Source: JAIBJN01 sp035762005
GTDB lineage: Bacteria > Actinomycetota > Thermoleophilia > Gaiellales > Gaiellaceae
Length of the DNA stretch: 34,507 nt
Assembly: GCA_035762005.1 (NCBI GenBank)
Contig: DASTQA010000025.1
Span: 1-34,507 of the forward strand
Direction of reading: 5' to 3'
A model generated the notes under the pieces. That model saw only the letters and a program-made list of their open reading frames with translations, was not told where the DNA came from and did not search any database. Below are positions 14,620 to 21,086 of this stretch, one piece after another (position 1 is the first letter of the stretch; the number at the start of each line of letters is the position of its first letter). The position numbers and the translations under genes were made by a program.

Positions 14620-15339
14620 ATGTCCGGAGTGACCGACAAGCTGAGGGGCTCGCTCGAGAGCTACCTCGCCCGGAGCGCGGCCGAGCTCGACGAGCGGGGC
14701 GCCGCGCTCGCCGAGCGGGCGGCCGAGCTCGAGGCCGAGGCGGCCGAGCTCGTCCGGCTCGAGGCCGACCTCGAGGCACGCCGGCTCCGCCTGGCGGAGC
14801 TCCGGCCCGTCCAGGAGGGCCTCGACCGCGCCCTCGACGGCGTCCTCGTCGACATGGCGGCGCGGGCGCACGCGGTCGTGCAGGAGACGGAGGCACTCGA
14901 GGAGCGGCTCCGCAGCCTCGCCCGGAGCGAGGCGGAGATCGCCGAGCGCGAGCGCCTCTTCACCGAGAAGAGCGACCGCCTGCGCGTCGAGCAGCGCCGG
15001 CTGGCCGACCGCGAGCGCGAGCTGGCCGAGTTCCAGCGCGACCTCCTCGACCCCGACGCCGCACTCTCGACCCAGTGGGTCGCCCAGCGCGACCGCTCGT
15101 TCGCCGAGGCCGAGTCGCTCCTGCAGGAGCGCTCGCAGGAGCTCGACGCCCGCGAGCGGGCGCTCGAGGAGCGGCGCGTCCAGGAGGGCGTCAGGCGCGA
15201 GCTCGACCGCGAGGAGCTGGAGCGGCGCGAGCGCGAGGTCGAGGAGCTGCGCGGGCGGCTCGACCGGCGCGAGCGCGAGCTGAACGACTTCGTCGCCCAG
15301 CTGCAGGGCGGCCTCCACCGGCCGCGGCCGGGCCCGTAG
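14620..15339 (+). CDS. Long coiled-coil protein of unknown function
   Basis: A 239-residue soluble protein that is almost wholly coiled coil. Leucine/alanine heptads with Glu and Arg run from about 20 to 230 (ELDERGAALAERAAELEAEA; RERELAEFQRDLLD; ERREREVEELRGRLDRRERE). A break near 140-150 (DPDAALSTQW) splits it into two rods. It has no signal peptide, membrane segment or catalytic motif. The start is ATG 14620 with a GGAGAG ribosome-binding site; a TTG at 14602 would precede that site. A scaffold or cytoskeletal role is possible, but composition alone cannot show it. Confidence 0.65.
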   Translation: MSGVTDKLRGSLESYLARSAAELDERGAALAERAAELEAEAAELVRLEADLEARRLRLAELRPVQEGLDRALDGVLVDMAARAHAVVQETEALEERLRSLARSEAEIAERERLFTEKSDRLRVEQRRLADRERELAEFQRDLLDPDAALSTQWVAQRDRSFAEAESLLQERSQELDARERALEERRVQEGVRRELDREELERREREVEELRGRLDRRERELNDFVAQLQGGLHRPRPGP

Positions 15340-15379
15340 CGCCGTTGCGGCGCGGGCCGCGGGATGGTACGAACCCCTC

Positions 15380-15793
15380 GTGCCCCCCGCCCCGCTCCCT
15401 GCCGAGCTCCTCCGCTTCCTCGAGAAGCCGCGCCAGGCCGTCGTCGGGACGGTGCGAGCCGACGGCACGCCCGTGACGACGCCCTGCTGGTACGACCTCG
15501 ACCCGGACGGCCGCCTCGTGCTCTCGATGGACGCGGCCAGCCACCGCCTGCGGCATCTGCGGGCCGAGCCGCGTCTCGCCCTCAGCGTGCTCGGCGACGA
15601 CTGGTACTCGCACGTCTCGCTCCTCGGCCGCGCGGTCGAGCTCCGTCCCGACCCGGAGCTCGCCGACATCGACGGGCTCTCGCACCGGTACCTCGGCGAG
15701 CCGTACGAGGACCGAGCCTACGAGGGCGTGACCGTCGTCGCCGAGGTCGAGCGCTGGCACACGTACGGCGACCCGGCAGCCGAGGCGGACTAG
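15380..15793 (+). CDS. Flavin/F420 split-barrel (PPOX-class) oxidoreductase-like protein
   Basis: A 137-residue protein of the pyridoxamine-phosphate-oxidase-like split barrel. It has the N-terminal FLEKPRQAVVGTVRADGTPVTTPCWYDLDPDGRLVL-type pattern, an SHRLRHLRAEPRLALSVL segment (cofactor phosphate contact region) and the VELRPDPELADIDGLSHRYLG end. Actinobacterial members often use F420 or FMN to reduce small molecules. The cofactor here is undetermined. The start is GTG 15380; a weak TACGAA lies 6 bases upstream. Its TAG overlaps the stop of the convergent Vps62-like gene inside the tetramer CTAG. Confidence 0.8.
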   Translation: MPPAPLPAELLRFLEKPRQAVVGTVRADGTPVTTPCWYDLDPDGRLVLSMDAASHRLRHLRAEPRLALSVLGDDWYSHVSLLGRAVELRPDPELADIDGLSHRYLGEPYEDRAYEGVTVVAEVERWHTYGDPAAEAD

Positions 15794-17289
15794 GCGTCCT
15801 CGCCGCCCGGGTCCCGGTAGCGCCCCTGGAGGGCGGGGCCGCGCGGGGCGCCGGAGAGGTCGCAGTACGCGCCGCCGAGGATGCACCGCTGCGCGCCCCA
15901 GCGGCCGGTGAACGCGTTCCAGAGCGCGGGCGCGCCCGCGGCCGTCACCGGCAGCGGCTTCAGGCAGCCGTCGCACTCGCCCTCGTTGTGCGTCCACGGC
16001 TGCCCGCCGTCGAAGCGGCCCTCGGGCAGGTCCCGCGTCGACTGCCGGCAGCCGCCGAAGCAGGCGCGGGGGTAGGAGGCGTGGCTGTTGCGGGCGACGA
16101 AGACGAGCGGTCGCGCGCCCGGGTCGGCTGCCGCCGGGAGCACCGATGCCTCCCAGACCGGCCCGAGGGCGGCGCTCGCCGGGCGCGGCAGGCTCAGCCA
16201 CCGTTCCTCGAGCTCCTCCCAGGCGTGGGCGACGACGTGCTCGTGCTGCGCGTAGCGGACGGCCGCCGGCCCGAGGAGCTCGCCCCCGAGGTCGGCGCAG
16301 GTGTCGGAGGGCTCGGCGCAGGGTGCGAGCTCGACGGTCACGCCCTCCCAGTCGCCCGCGTGCTCCTGGCAGGTGAACGGCGGCGTGCGCAGGCCCGGCC
16401 CGCAGAAGACCTCGCCGGCCACGGGCGACGGGTTGCGGGCGTAGAACCACCAGTAGTCGACGTAGACGCGCTCCCCCCGGCGGACGACGTGGTAGTAGTA
16501 GGCGCTTCCCGAGTCGCCGCCCCTGCGGGGCGCCGGGGCGTCGGAGACCTCGAGGTAGTCGTAGCCGTCGTCGATCTCGGCGGGACTGCCGACGTCGACG
16601 CAGGCGTCGCGCGAGAGCGCGCCGCGGCACATGTCGATGCGCCCCTCGGCGATCGCCTCCTCGATGTCGAGCGGGTAGCGCTGCTCGGCGGAGTCGAAGA
16701 AGAGGAGGGGCCGGAAGCGGGCGGCCAGCTCGGCGTACGTCTCGTCGAGCGCCCCCGGCGGCACGGCCCTCGGCACCCGGTCCTCCCGCGTGAGCGGCTG
16801 CCGGAGGACGAGGAAGAGGAGCAGCATCCCCAGGCCCACGAGCGCCGCGGCCCAGAGCGGCGGCAACGGCACCGTGCGGCGGCCGAGGCCCTGCGCCAGC
16901 GCGAGCCCGATCCAGGCGAGCACCGGCAGGAGGAGCAGCACCGCGCCGACCGGCCACGTCACGACGGCGACGGGCAGCCCGACGAGCCCGAAGAGCGCCG
17001 CGGAGGCCGCCCGCGGGAACGCCCGGAAGCTCTTCTTTCGCCCGAGCAGCGGAGTCGTCGCGCGCGTGAGGAGCCAGAGGACGGCAGTGAGCACGACGAG
17101 GGCGAAGAGGAGGTCGCCCCAGAGCCCGCCCGCGCGGAGGAGGACGTTGAGGGCGACGAGCACGCCGAAGGCGAAGAGGTAGAGGACGAGGCCGACGACG
17201 AGCCGCGCGGTCCGCCCGCGGTCGGGAAGGCCGGCGAGCCAGGCGCGGAAGCGACCCAGGCTCTCCTCGATCTCGGTGCGGAGCCTCAC
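15790..17289 (-). CDS. Membrane-anchored Vps62-like (DUF946-type) protein
   Basis: A 499-residue protein. The N-terminal third has about five hydrophobic segments (about 29-51, 57-75, 96-110, 112-132, 145-162). From about 185 a large domain, presumably outside the membrane, has blocks I associate with the Vps62 family: YARFRPLLFFDS-type entry, YVDYWWFYARNP, EHAGDWEGVTVEL, FVARNSHASYP and an ALWNAFTGRWGAQRC tail. It contains many cysteines (for example CEPSDTC-like spacing, CFGGC, CDGC) that may form disulfides outside the cell. The start is GTG 17289, 7 bases after GGAGG, with a TAGCGT box further upstream. Function is unknown; Vps62 domains are found mainly in fungi, plants and scattered bacteria. 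Confidence 0.65.
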   Translation of the reverse strand: MRLRTEIEESLGRFRAWLAGLPDRGRTARLVVGLVLYLFAFGVLVALNVLLRAGGLWGDLLFALVVLTAVLWLLTRATTPLLGRKKSFRAFPRAASAALFGLVGLPVAVVTWPVGAVLLLLPVLAWIGLALAQGLGRRTVPLPPLWAAALVGLGMLLLFLVLRQPLTREDRVPRAVPPGALDETYAELAARFRPLLFFDSAEQRYPLDIEEAIAEGRIDMCRGALSRDACVDVGSPAEIDDGYDYLEVSDAPAPRRGGDSGSAYYYHVVRRGERVYVDYWWFYARNPSPVAGEVFCGPGLRTPPFTCQEHAGDWEGVTVELAPCAEPSDTCADLGGELLGPAAVRYAQHEHVVAHAWEELEERWLSLPRPASAALGPVWEASVLPAAADPGARPLVFVARNSHASYPRACFGGCRQSTRDLPEGRFDGGQPWTHNEGECDGCLKPLPVTAAGAPALWNAFTGRWGAQRCILGGAYCDLSGAPRGPALQGRYRDPGGEDA

Positions 17290-17301
17290 CGGCGACCTCC
17301 G

Positions 17302-17307
17302 ACGCTA
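17302..17307 (-). promoter_or_regulatory. -10 box of the Vps62-like gene
   Basis: TAGCGT on the minus strand, 12 bases before the GTG, with a GGAGG element in between. Confidence 0.4.
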
Positions 17308-17391
17308 CACCCCGCGCCGGGCGGCGCCCGGACGGCGCGCCGCGTGTGAGACGATCCACGGCCTGTCGGTCGCGACGAGAGGAGAGAGCCC

Positions 17392-17766
17392 GTGAACACG
17401 CCCGGGGCCAGCCACTACCGCTGGGACGACATGCCGAAGGAGGCGCTCAAGCCCGACCTGGAGCGGCGCCTCATCTCGACCGAGCGGATGATGCTCGCGC
17501 ACGTCTACCTGCAGAAGGGGTGCATCGTCCCGAAGCACGAGCACGAGAACGAGCAGCTCACGTACATCCTCGAGGGCGTCCTGCGCTTCTGGCTCGGCGA
17601 CGACGAGTCCGAGGTCGTCGACGTCGCCGCCGGCGAGGTCCTCCACCTGCCCTCGTGGCTGCCGCACAAGGCGGAGGCGCTCGAGACGACGCTCGACGTC
17701 GACATCTTCTGCCCGCCGCGGGCGGACTGGCTCGACGGCTCCGACGCCTACCTCCGGCGCACGTGA
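17392..17766 (+). CDS. Cupin-domain protein
   Basis: A 124-residue single-domain cupin. Motif 1 is PKHEHENEQLTYILEG with metal-ligand His/His/Glu, and motif 2 is GEVLHLPSWLPHKAEA with the last His. The start GTG 17392 has an upstream GAGGAGAGAG ribosome-binding site. Its stop overlaps the start of the SDR gene (GTGA), so the two proteins are made together. Small cupins of this type are often metal-dependent dioxygenases, isomerases or ligand-binding proteins. The substrate cannot be inferred. Confidence 0.85.
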   Translation: MNTPGASHYRWDDMPKEALKPDLERRLISTERMMLAHVYLQKGCIVPKHEHENEQLTYILEGVLRFWLGDDESEVVDVAAGEVLHLPSWLPHKAEALETTLDVDIFCPPRADWLDGSDAYLRRT

Positions 17767-18554
17767 ACCTCGGGCTCGAGGACAAGGTCGCCCTGGTGTG
17801 CGGCTCCAGCCGCGGCCTCGGCCGCGCCGTCGCGGACGAGCTCGCGGCGGAGGGCGCCTCGGTCGCCGTCTGCGCGAGGGATCCCGCCGCCCTCGAGCGC
17901 GCGGCCGACGAGATCGGGCGCACGACCGGGGCGGCTGTCCTCGCCGTCCCGGCCGACCTCGCCGTCCCGGGCGAGCCCACGCGCGTCGTCGAGGCCTGCC
18001 GCGAGCGCTTCGGCCGGCTCGACGTCCTCGTCACGAACACCGGCGGCCCGCCCGCGGGGACGCACGACACGCTCTCGCTCGAGGACTGGGACCGGGCGAC
18101 GGCGCTCCTGCTCCGCAGCACCGTCGAGCTCGCCGCCGGTGCGCTCCCGGAGATGAAGAGCCGCGGCTGGGGGCGGATCCTCGCCGTCACCTCGGTCGCC
18201 GCGAAGCAGCCGGTCGACAACCTCATGCTCTCGAACAGCTTGCGGGCGGCCGTCACCGGCTTCGCCGCGACGCTCGCGCGCGAGGTCGCGACGGACGGGA
18301 TCACCGTCAACACGATCCTCCCCGGCTACACGGCGACGGAGCGGGTGACGGAGCTGAACGAGGCGAACGCCCGCCGCGAGGGCGTCGAGCCGGCCGAGGT
18401 CCAGGCGCGCCTCGAGGCGGAGATCCCGCTCGGCCGCCTCGCGGAGCCGAGGGAGTTCGCGGCCCTCGCCGCGTTCCTCGTCTCCGAGCGCGCCGCCTAC
18501 ATCACCGGCGGCGCGTTCGCCGTCGACGGCGGCTGGCTGCGCGGGCTCTGCTGA
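17763..18554 (+). CDS. Atypical short-chain dehydrogenase/reductase (SDR)
   Basis: A 263-residue SDR with a Rossmann fold: CGSSRGLG dinucleotide loop at 13-20, VPADL near 62-66, TNTGG near 91-95 in place of NNAG, Ser144 (AVTSVAAKQP) and the C-terminal ITGGAFAVDGGW. The catalytic YxxxK is absent: the matching positions read S157 and R161 (SNSLR). I recall such proteins forming an SDR-like subgroup with imperfect cofactor and catalytic motifs, often annotated as ketoacyl reductases. Normal SDR chemistry may therefore be altered or lost. It is co-translated with the upstream cupin, suggesting a shared substrate. Confidence 0.85.
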   Translation: MNLGLEDKVALVCGSSRGLGRAVADELAAEGASVAVCARDPAALERAADEIGRTTGAAVLAVPADLAVPGEPTRVVEACRERFGRLDVLVTNTGGPPAGTHDTLSLEDWDRATALLLRSTVELAAGALPEMKSRGWGRILAVTSVAAKQPVDNLMLSNSLRAAVTGFAATLAREVATDGITVNTILPGYTATERVTELNEANARREGVEPAEVQARLEAEIPLGRLAEPREFAALAAFLVSERAAYITGGAFAVDGGWLRGLC

Positions 18555-18727
18555 GGGCGCCCGGCCGCCGTGCGAGGGGCGCCGGGTCGCGACCGAGCCG
18601 GGTCGAGTCCAGGGCGTGTAGACTACGTCGGTCTTCTGGCTCAGATTCCTCGCCCGCCAGGCGCGCGCCATCACGGCGTTCGGTTTGTAGGCGGCTCGGT
18701 CGGAAGCATCCAGCGAAGGAGGCCTTC

Positions 18728-19060
18728 ATGGCCACCACCAGTCCTGAGTCCGCGACCCGCAGCATGGGGAATCGCACGACGAGCATCCTCGTCCGCTTCA
18801 CGGGCGAGCCCAGCGTCACTCCCGAGCAGTACGAGGAGACGAGCCGTCGTCTCGAGGCGAACGGCGAATGGCCGCCGGACGGACTCGACTACCACGTCGC
18901 GTTCGTCTCCGACGGGAGGTTCCGGGTCAGCGAGATCTGGGACTCGAGGGAGCAGTTCGACGCCTTCGGCAAGCGCCTCATGCCGATGCTGAGCGACGTC
19001 GGGCTCAAGCTCGCGGGCGAGCCGGAGATGCTCGAGATCCACAAGATCGTCAAGCGCTAG
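18728..19060 (+). CDS. Small dimeric alpha-beta barrel protein
   Basis: A 110-residue protein. After a polar N-terminus of about 17 residues it shows a ferredoxin-like/ABM-type pattern: TSILVRFTGEPSVTPEQYEE, LDYHVAFVSDGRFRVSEIWDS, REQFDAFGKRLMPMLSDVG and a final EMLEIHKIVK strand. Members of this fold include antibiotic monooxygenase-like and stress-responsive proteins; none of the family catalytic residues is diagnostic here. The start is ATG 18728, 5 bases after AAGGAGG, among the best ribosome-binding sites in the window, which suggests good expression. A perfect hairpin follows. A possible TAGACT box lies at 18619-18624. Confidence 0.75.
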   Translation: MATTSPESATRSMGNRTTSILVRFTGEPSVTPEQYEETSRRLEANGEWPPDGLDYHVAFVSDGRFRVSEIWDSREQFDAFGKRLMPMLSDVGLKLAGEPEMLEIHKIVKR

Positions 19061-19136
19061 ACGGACCGCCCGTCCTGCCGAGTCTCGGGAGCTCGTTCTC
19101 GCCGAGAGCGGCATGGGGCCCGGATCGCTTCCGGCA

Positions 19137-19163
19137 CGAAGACCGCCTTCACGGCGGTCTTCG
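19137..19163 (+). terminator. Strong hairpin terminator
   Basis: CGAAGACCGCC-TTCAC-GGCGGTCTTCG, a perfect 11-base-pair stem, followed by a T-containing TCGTTCC. It is 76 bases after the stop of the alpha-beta barrel gene. Confidence 0.75.
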
Positions 19164-19276
19164 TCGTTCCTGGCCCGTGGCGCCGCCGTGCCGCCGCCGA
19201 GGGAGAAGCGCTGCCCCGCACCGGAGCCCCCGCCGGTGCCGGAGGTGGTCTCCCACCTCGTCCGCGCAGGCGCGCG

Positions 19277-19305
19277 AACGCCCCGCCGGCGTGCGGCGGA
19301 GCGTT
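19277..19305 (-). terminator. Hairpin after the matrixin-like gene
   Basis: AACGC-C-CCGCC, loop GGCGTGC, GGCGG-A-GCGTT on the plus strand. The C:A mismatch becomes G:U in the leftward transcript, giving an unbroken 11-base-pair RNA stem 28 bases after the stop. A second perfect repeat (GCACCGG...CCGGTGC, 19218-19239) lies further downstream. Confidence 0.55.
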
Positions 19306-19333
19306 CGGCTATCGGTCTCGCGTGAGTTCGGGC

Positions 19334-20059
19334 TCAGTCGAGCGAGCAGTCGTACGGGCCCTCGCCCGGGGGCGCGGGCTCCGTGCCCTCGATCGCCCAC
19401 GCGAAGACGAACGCGAGCGCGTCGACGTCGCAGTCGGACAGGACCGGATCGCCGAGGTCCGGCCAGCCGTAGCCCATCAGGTCGGTGCTCTCGAGCAGGT
19501 TCGTCGCGTGGCCGAGGCCGAGCGCGTGCCCGACCTCGTGGAGCGTCACCCAGCCGAGGTACTCCGGGTCGTACGGCTCGCGGTCGAGGCTCGGCGGCAG
19601 ATCCGAGCGGACCAGGATGTTCGGGCACCCGTGGTCGCCGCAGATCGCGTAGCCCCCGAAGACGACGCCGCCGGCCCTCGGCACGTAGTGGACGACGATG
19701 TCGGCGGCCTGACGCTTGCCCCCGGTCACGTTCGTCAGCGTGATGAGCCCGTCGAAGCACTCCTCGAGCGTCGACGACCACGTCGCGATCGCCGCGTCGA
19801 TCGCCTCCAGCTGCTCGTCGGTCGCGCTGGGATGAGCCTGGACGGCAATGGTGAGGTCCGTATGGTCCCACCAGTAGCCGGGGTAGTAGTTGCTCAGGAT
19901 GACGAGCGCCTCCGCGTTCGACTCCGGCAGGTTGCAGGTGACCGCGTCGCGCCCGGGTCCGCCGCCCCCACCGCGTTCGCCCGGACCTGCCGCCGCCGAG
20001 GCGGGAGCGAGGAGCGAGAGGCAGACGGCGAGGGTAAAGAACGCCTTCACAGCACGCAT
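19334..20059 (-). CDS. Secreted matrixin-like metzincin protease
   Basis: A 241-residue exported zinc protease. A signal peptide (about 1-24, APASAAAG) is followed by a Gly-rich linker and a catalytic domain with the metzincin zinc motif HEVGHALGLGH at 174-184 and a Met-turn (DLMGYG, Met195). That arrangement is typical of M10/matrixin-type enzymes. Six or so Cys outside the motif (for example CGDHGC near 140) may form disulfides. No propeptide cysteine switch is evident. The start ATG 20059 follows AAAGGGGGTCTT, with a TATCGT box about 40 bases upstream; an ATG at 20074 is possible. The secreted M28 peptidase (13457-14284) may be a functional companion in extracellular proteolysis, by inference. 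Confidence 0.85.
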   Translation of the reverse strand: MRAVKAFFTLAVCLSLLAPASAAAGPGERGGGGGPGRDAVTCNLPESNAEALVILSNYYPGYWWDHTDLTIAVQAHPSATDEQLEAIDAAIATWSSTLEECFDGLITLTNVTGGKRQAADIVVHYVPRAGGVVFGGYAICGDHGCPNILVRSDLPPSLDREPYDPEYLGWVTLHEVGHALGLGHATNLLESTDLMGYGWPDLGDPVLSDCDVDALAFVFAWAIEGTEPAPPGEGPYDCSLD

Positions 20060-20095
20060 AAGACCCCCTTTCATGACGACTCGTCGAGCGGCGCC

Positions 20096-20101
20096 ACGAT
20101 A
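20096..20101 (-). promoter_or_regulatory. -10 box of the matrixin-like gene
   Basis: TATCGT on the minus strand, allowing a leader of about 28 bases with a GGGGG ribosome-binding site before ATG 20059. Confidence 0.45.
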
Positions 20102-20152
20102 CACCGACCGCGCCCTGCTGGTCGGCGCGCACCCGCTGGGGGCGTCCTGCGC

Positions 20153-20158
20153 TACGCT
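20153..20158 (+). promoter_or_regulatory. -10 box, leaderless promoter
   Basis: TACGCT ends 7 bases before the ATG at 20166. Confidence 0.5.
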
Positions 20159-20165
20159 CGGCCGG

Positions 20166-20495
20166 ATGCGCTCGTGCGCCTCGTGTCACGGTGAGGTCGA
20201 AGCGCGGTTTCGCTTCTGTCCCTGGTGCGGCGCGGCCCAGCGGCTGAAGATCGTGGACTTCTTCTCAGCGCACCCGCTGATGGAGGGCGAGCGAGGGAAA
20301 GCGCTCCGCGTGTCGCGCTATCTCGGCGGCGACGTCCTTCGCCACGTCCGCCTCAGCGTCTGGAACGAGCGAGGAGCGACGGCTCGCGCAGAGGCGGCCG
20401 TCTCTCTCGACGAAGCCGAGGCCGATCGCCTCGCGCGCTTCCTCGCCGACCCCTCGCCCGCCGACGACGCCGTGCCGCCGCAGACCGTCGGCTAG
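20166..20495 (+). CDS. Zinc-ribbon protein of unknown function
   Basis: A 109-residue soluble protein that opens with a zinc ribbon (CASC at 4-7 and CPWC at 18-21). Then comes an amphipathic LKIVDFFSAHPL segment and a C-terminal part that looks like a small beta/alpha domain (GDVLRHVRLSVWNERG; LDEAEADRLARFLAD). No signal or membrane segment. The start is ATG 20166 under a leaderless promoter. Its zinc ribbon resembles that of the protein at 6340-7158, but the rest differs. Function is unknown; nucleic-acid or protein binding is possible. Confidence 0.65.
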   Translation: MRSCASCHGEVEARFRFCPWCGAAQRLKIVDFFSAHPLMEGERGKALRVSRYLGGDVLRHVRLSVWNERGATARAEAAVSLDEAEADRLARFLADPSPADDAVPPQTVG

Positions 20496-20564
20496 GCCAG
20501 CGGAACCGCGGGTGCTTCGGGCCGGTGGTCGCGCGCGCCTGCGATGCTGTCCTCCGCGCTTCCG

Positions 20565-20582
20565 GAGGCGGAAAACCGCCTC
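20565..20582 (-). terminator. Hairpin downstream of tRNA-Gly
   Basis: GAGGCGG-AAAA-CCGCCTC, a perfect 7-base-pair stem 20 bases beyond the 3' end of the tRNA. In the leftward transcript the loop is UUUU. Confidence 0.5.
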
Positions 20583-20601
20583 TCTGCGGCGGCCCTCTCG
20601 A

Positions 20602-20674
20602 AGCGGACGACGGGGATCGAACCCGCGACCCTCAGCTTGGGAAGCTGATGCTCTACCAACTGAGCTACGTCCGC
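20602..20674 (-). tRNA. tRNA-Gly (anticodon CCC)
   Basis: The complete cloverleaf reads leftwards: acceptor GCGGACG paired with CGTCCGC, D-arm GCTC AGTTGGTA GAGC, anticodon stem TCAGC/GCTGA enclosing loop TTCCCAA, variable GGGTC, and T-arm GCGGG TTCGATC CCCGT (one G:T pair). The anticodon is CCC, reading the glycine codon GGG. The discriminator is T/U; CCA is not encoded. A TATCGT box sits just upstream. Confidence 0.95.
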
Positions 20675-20685
20675 GCGCCCGGCCA

Positions 20686-20691
20686 ACGATA
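20686..20691 (-). promoter_or_regulatory. -10 box of tRNA-Gly
   Basis: TATCGT on the minus strand ends 11 bases before the mature tRNA. Directly upstream is a perfect inverted repeat AGCGGC-AAA-GCCGCT (20694-20708). Confidence 0.45.
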
Positions 20692-20826
20692 CCAGCGGCA
20701 AAGCCGCTCCCGGCCTCGGCCGGATGACCCGGAGGGGGGATTGGCGGGGCACCGCTTCGGGCCGACGATGAGACCAAACCCGGACGAGCGGGGCGTGCGC
20801 TCCGCCCGTTTCGAGGAGGTGTGCGC

Positions 20827-20982
20827 TTGACCCCACATTTCGTGCGGCGAGAGGACGGTCAGACGATGGCGGAGTACGCCGTCGTCATCGGCGTCATCAC
20901 GCCCTTCATCGTCCTTGCGCTCGCGGCCATGTCCGACGCGGTGGCGAACCGCCTCGAGGCGGTCGTCGGCTTCCTCGGCTGA
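20827..20982 (+). CDS. Orphan Flp-type (type IVb) pilin
   Basis: A 51-residue protein. A short basic leader (MTPHFVRRED) precedes GQTMAEYAVVIGVITPFIVLALAAM, the Flp-pilin pattern: a Gly-ending leader, a Glu five residues into the mature part followed by Tyr, and one hydrophobic helix. A short tail ends in EAVVGFLG. TadV/PilD-type prepilin peptidase would cut after the Gly. The start is TTG 20827, 7 bases after a good GAGGAGG. An internal ATG inside the motif would destroy the leader. No tad assembly genes are in the window, so it would depend on a machine encoded elsewhere. A strong hairpin follows. Confidence 0.75.
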   Translation: MTPHFVRREDGQTMAEYAVVIGVITPFIVLALAAMSDAVANRLEAVVGFLG

Positions 20983-21004
20983 CCGCCTGACGCCGAGTCT
21001 CCGT

Positions 21005-21038
21005 GCGGAGGGCCCGGCCGGGCGCCGGGCCCGTCCGC
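21005..21038 (+). terminator. Long GC-rich hairpin between pilin gene and fba
   Basis: GCGGA-GGGCCCGG, loop CCGGGCG, CCGGGCCC-G-TCCGC: 13 base pairs with a single bulged G, 22 bases after the pilin stop. No T-tract. It separates the pilin gene from fba. Confidence 0.6.
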
Positions 21039-21086
21039 CTGCGCGAAGCTGGAATACTTCGTGCGCAGCGAGACAGGAGGAGTGCG

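Noticed and set aside
20166..20495. Longer start (19890) for the zinc-ribbon protein
   Set aside because: It would run through the promoter of the divergent matrixin-like gene and add a low-complexity segment; ATG 20166 directly precedes the zinc ribbon and follows a TACGCT box.
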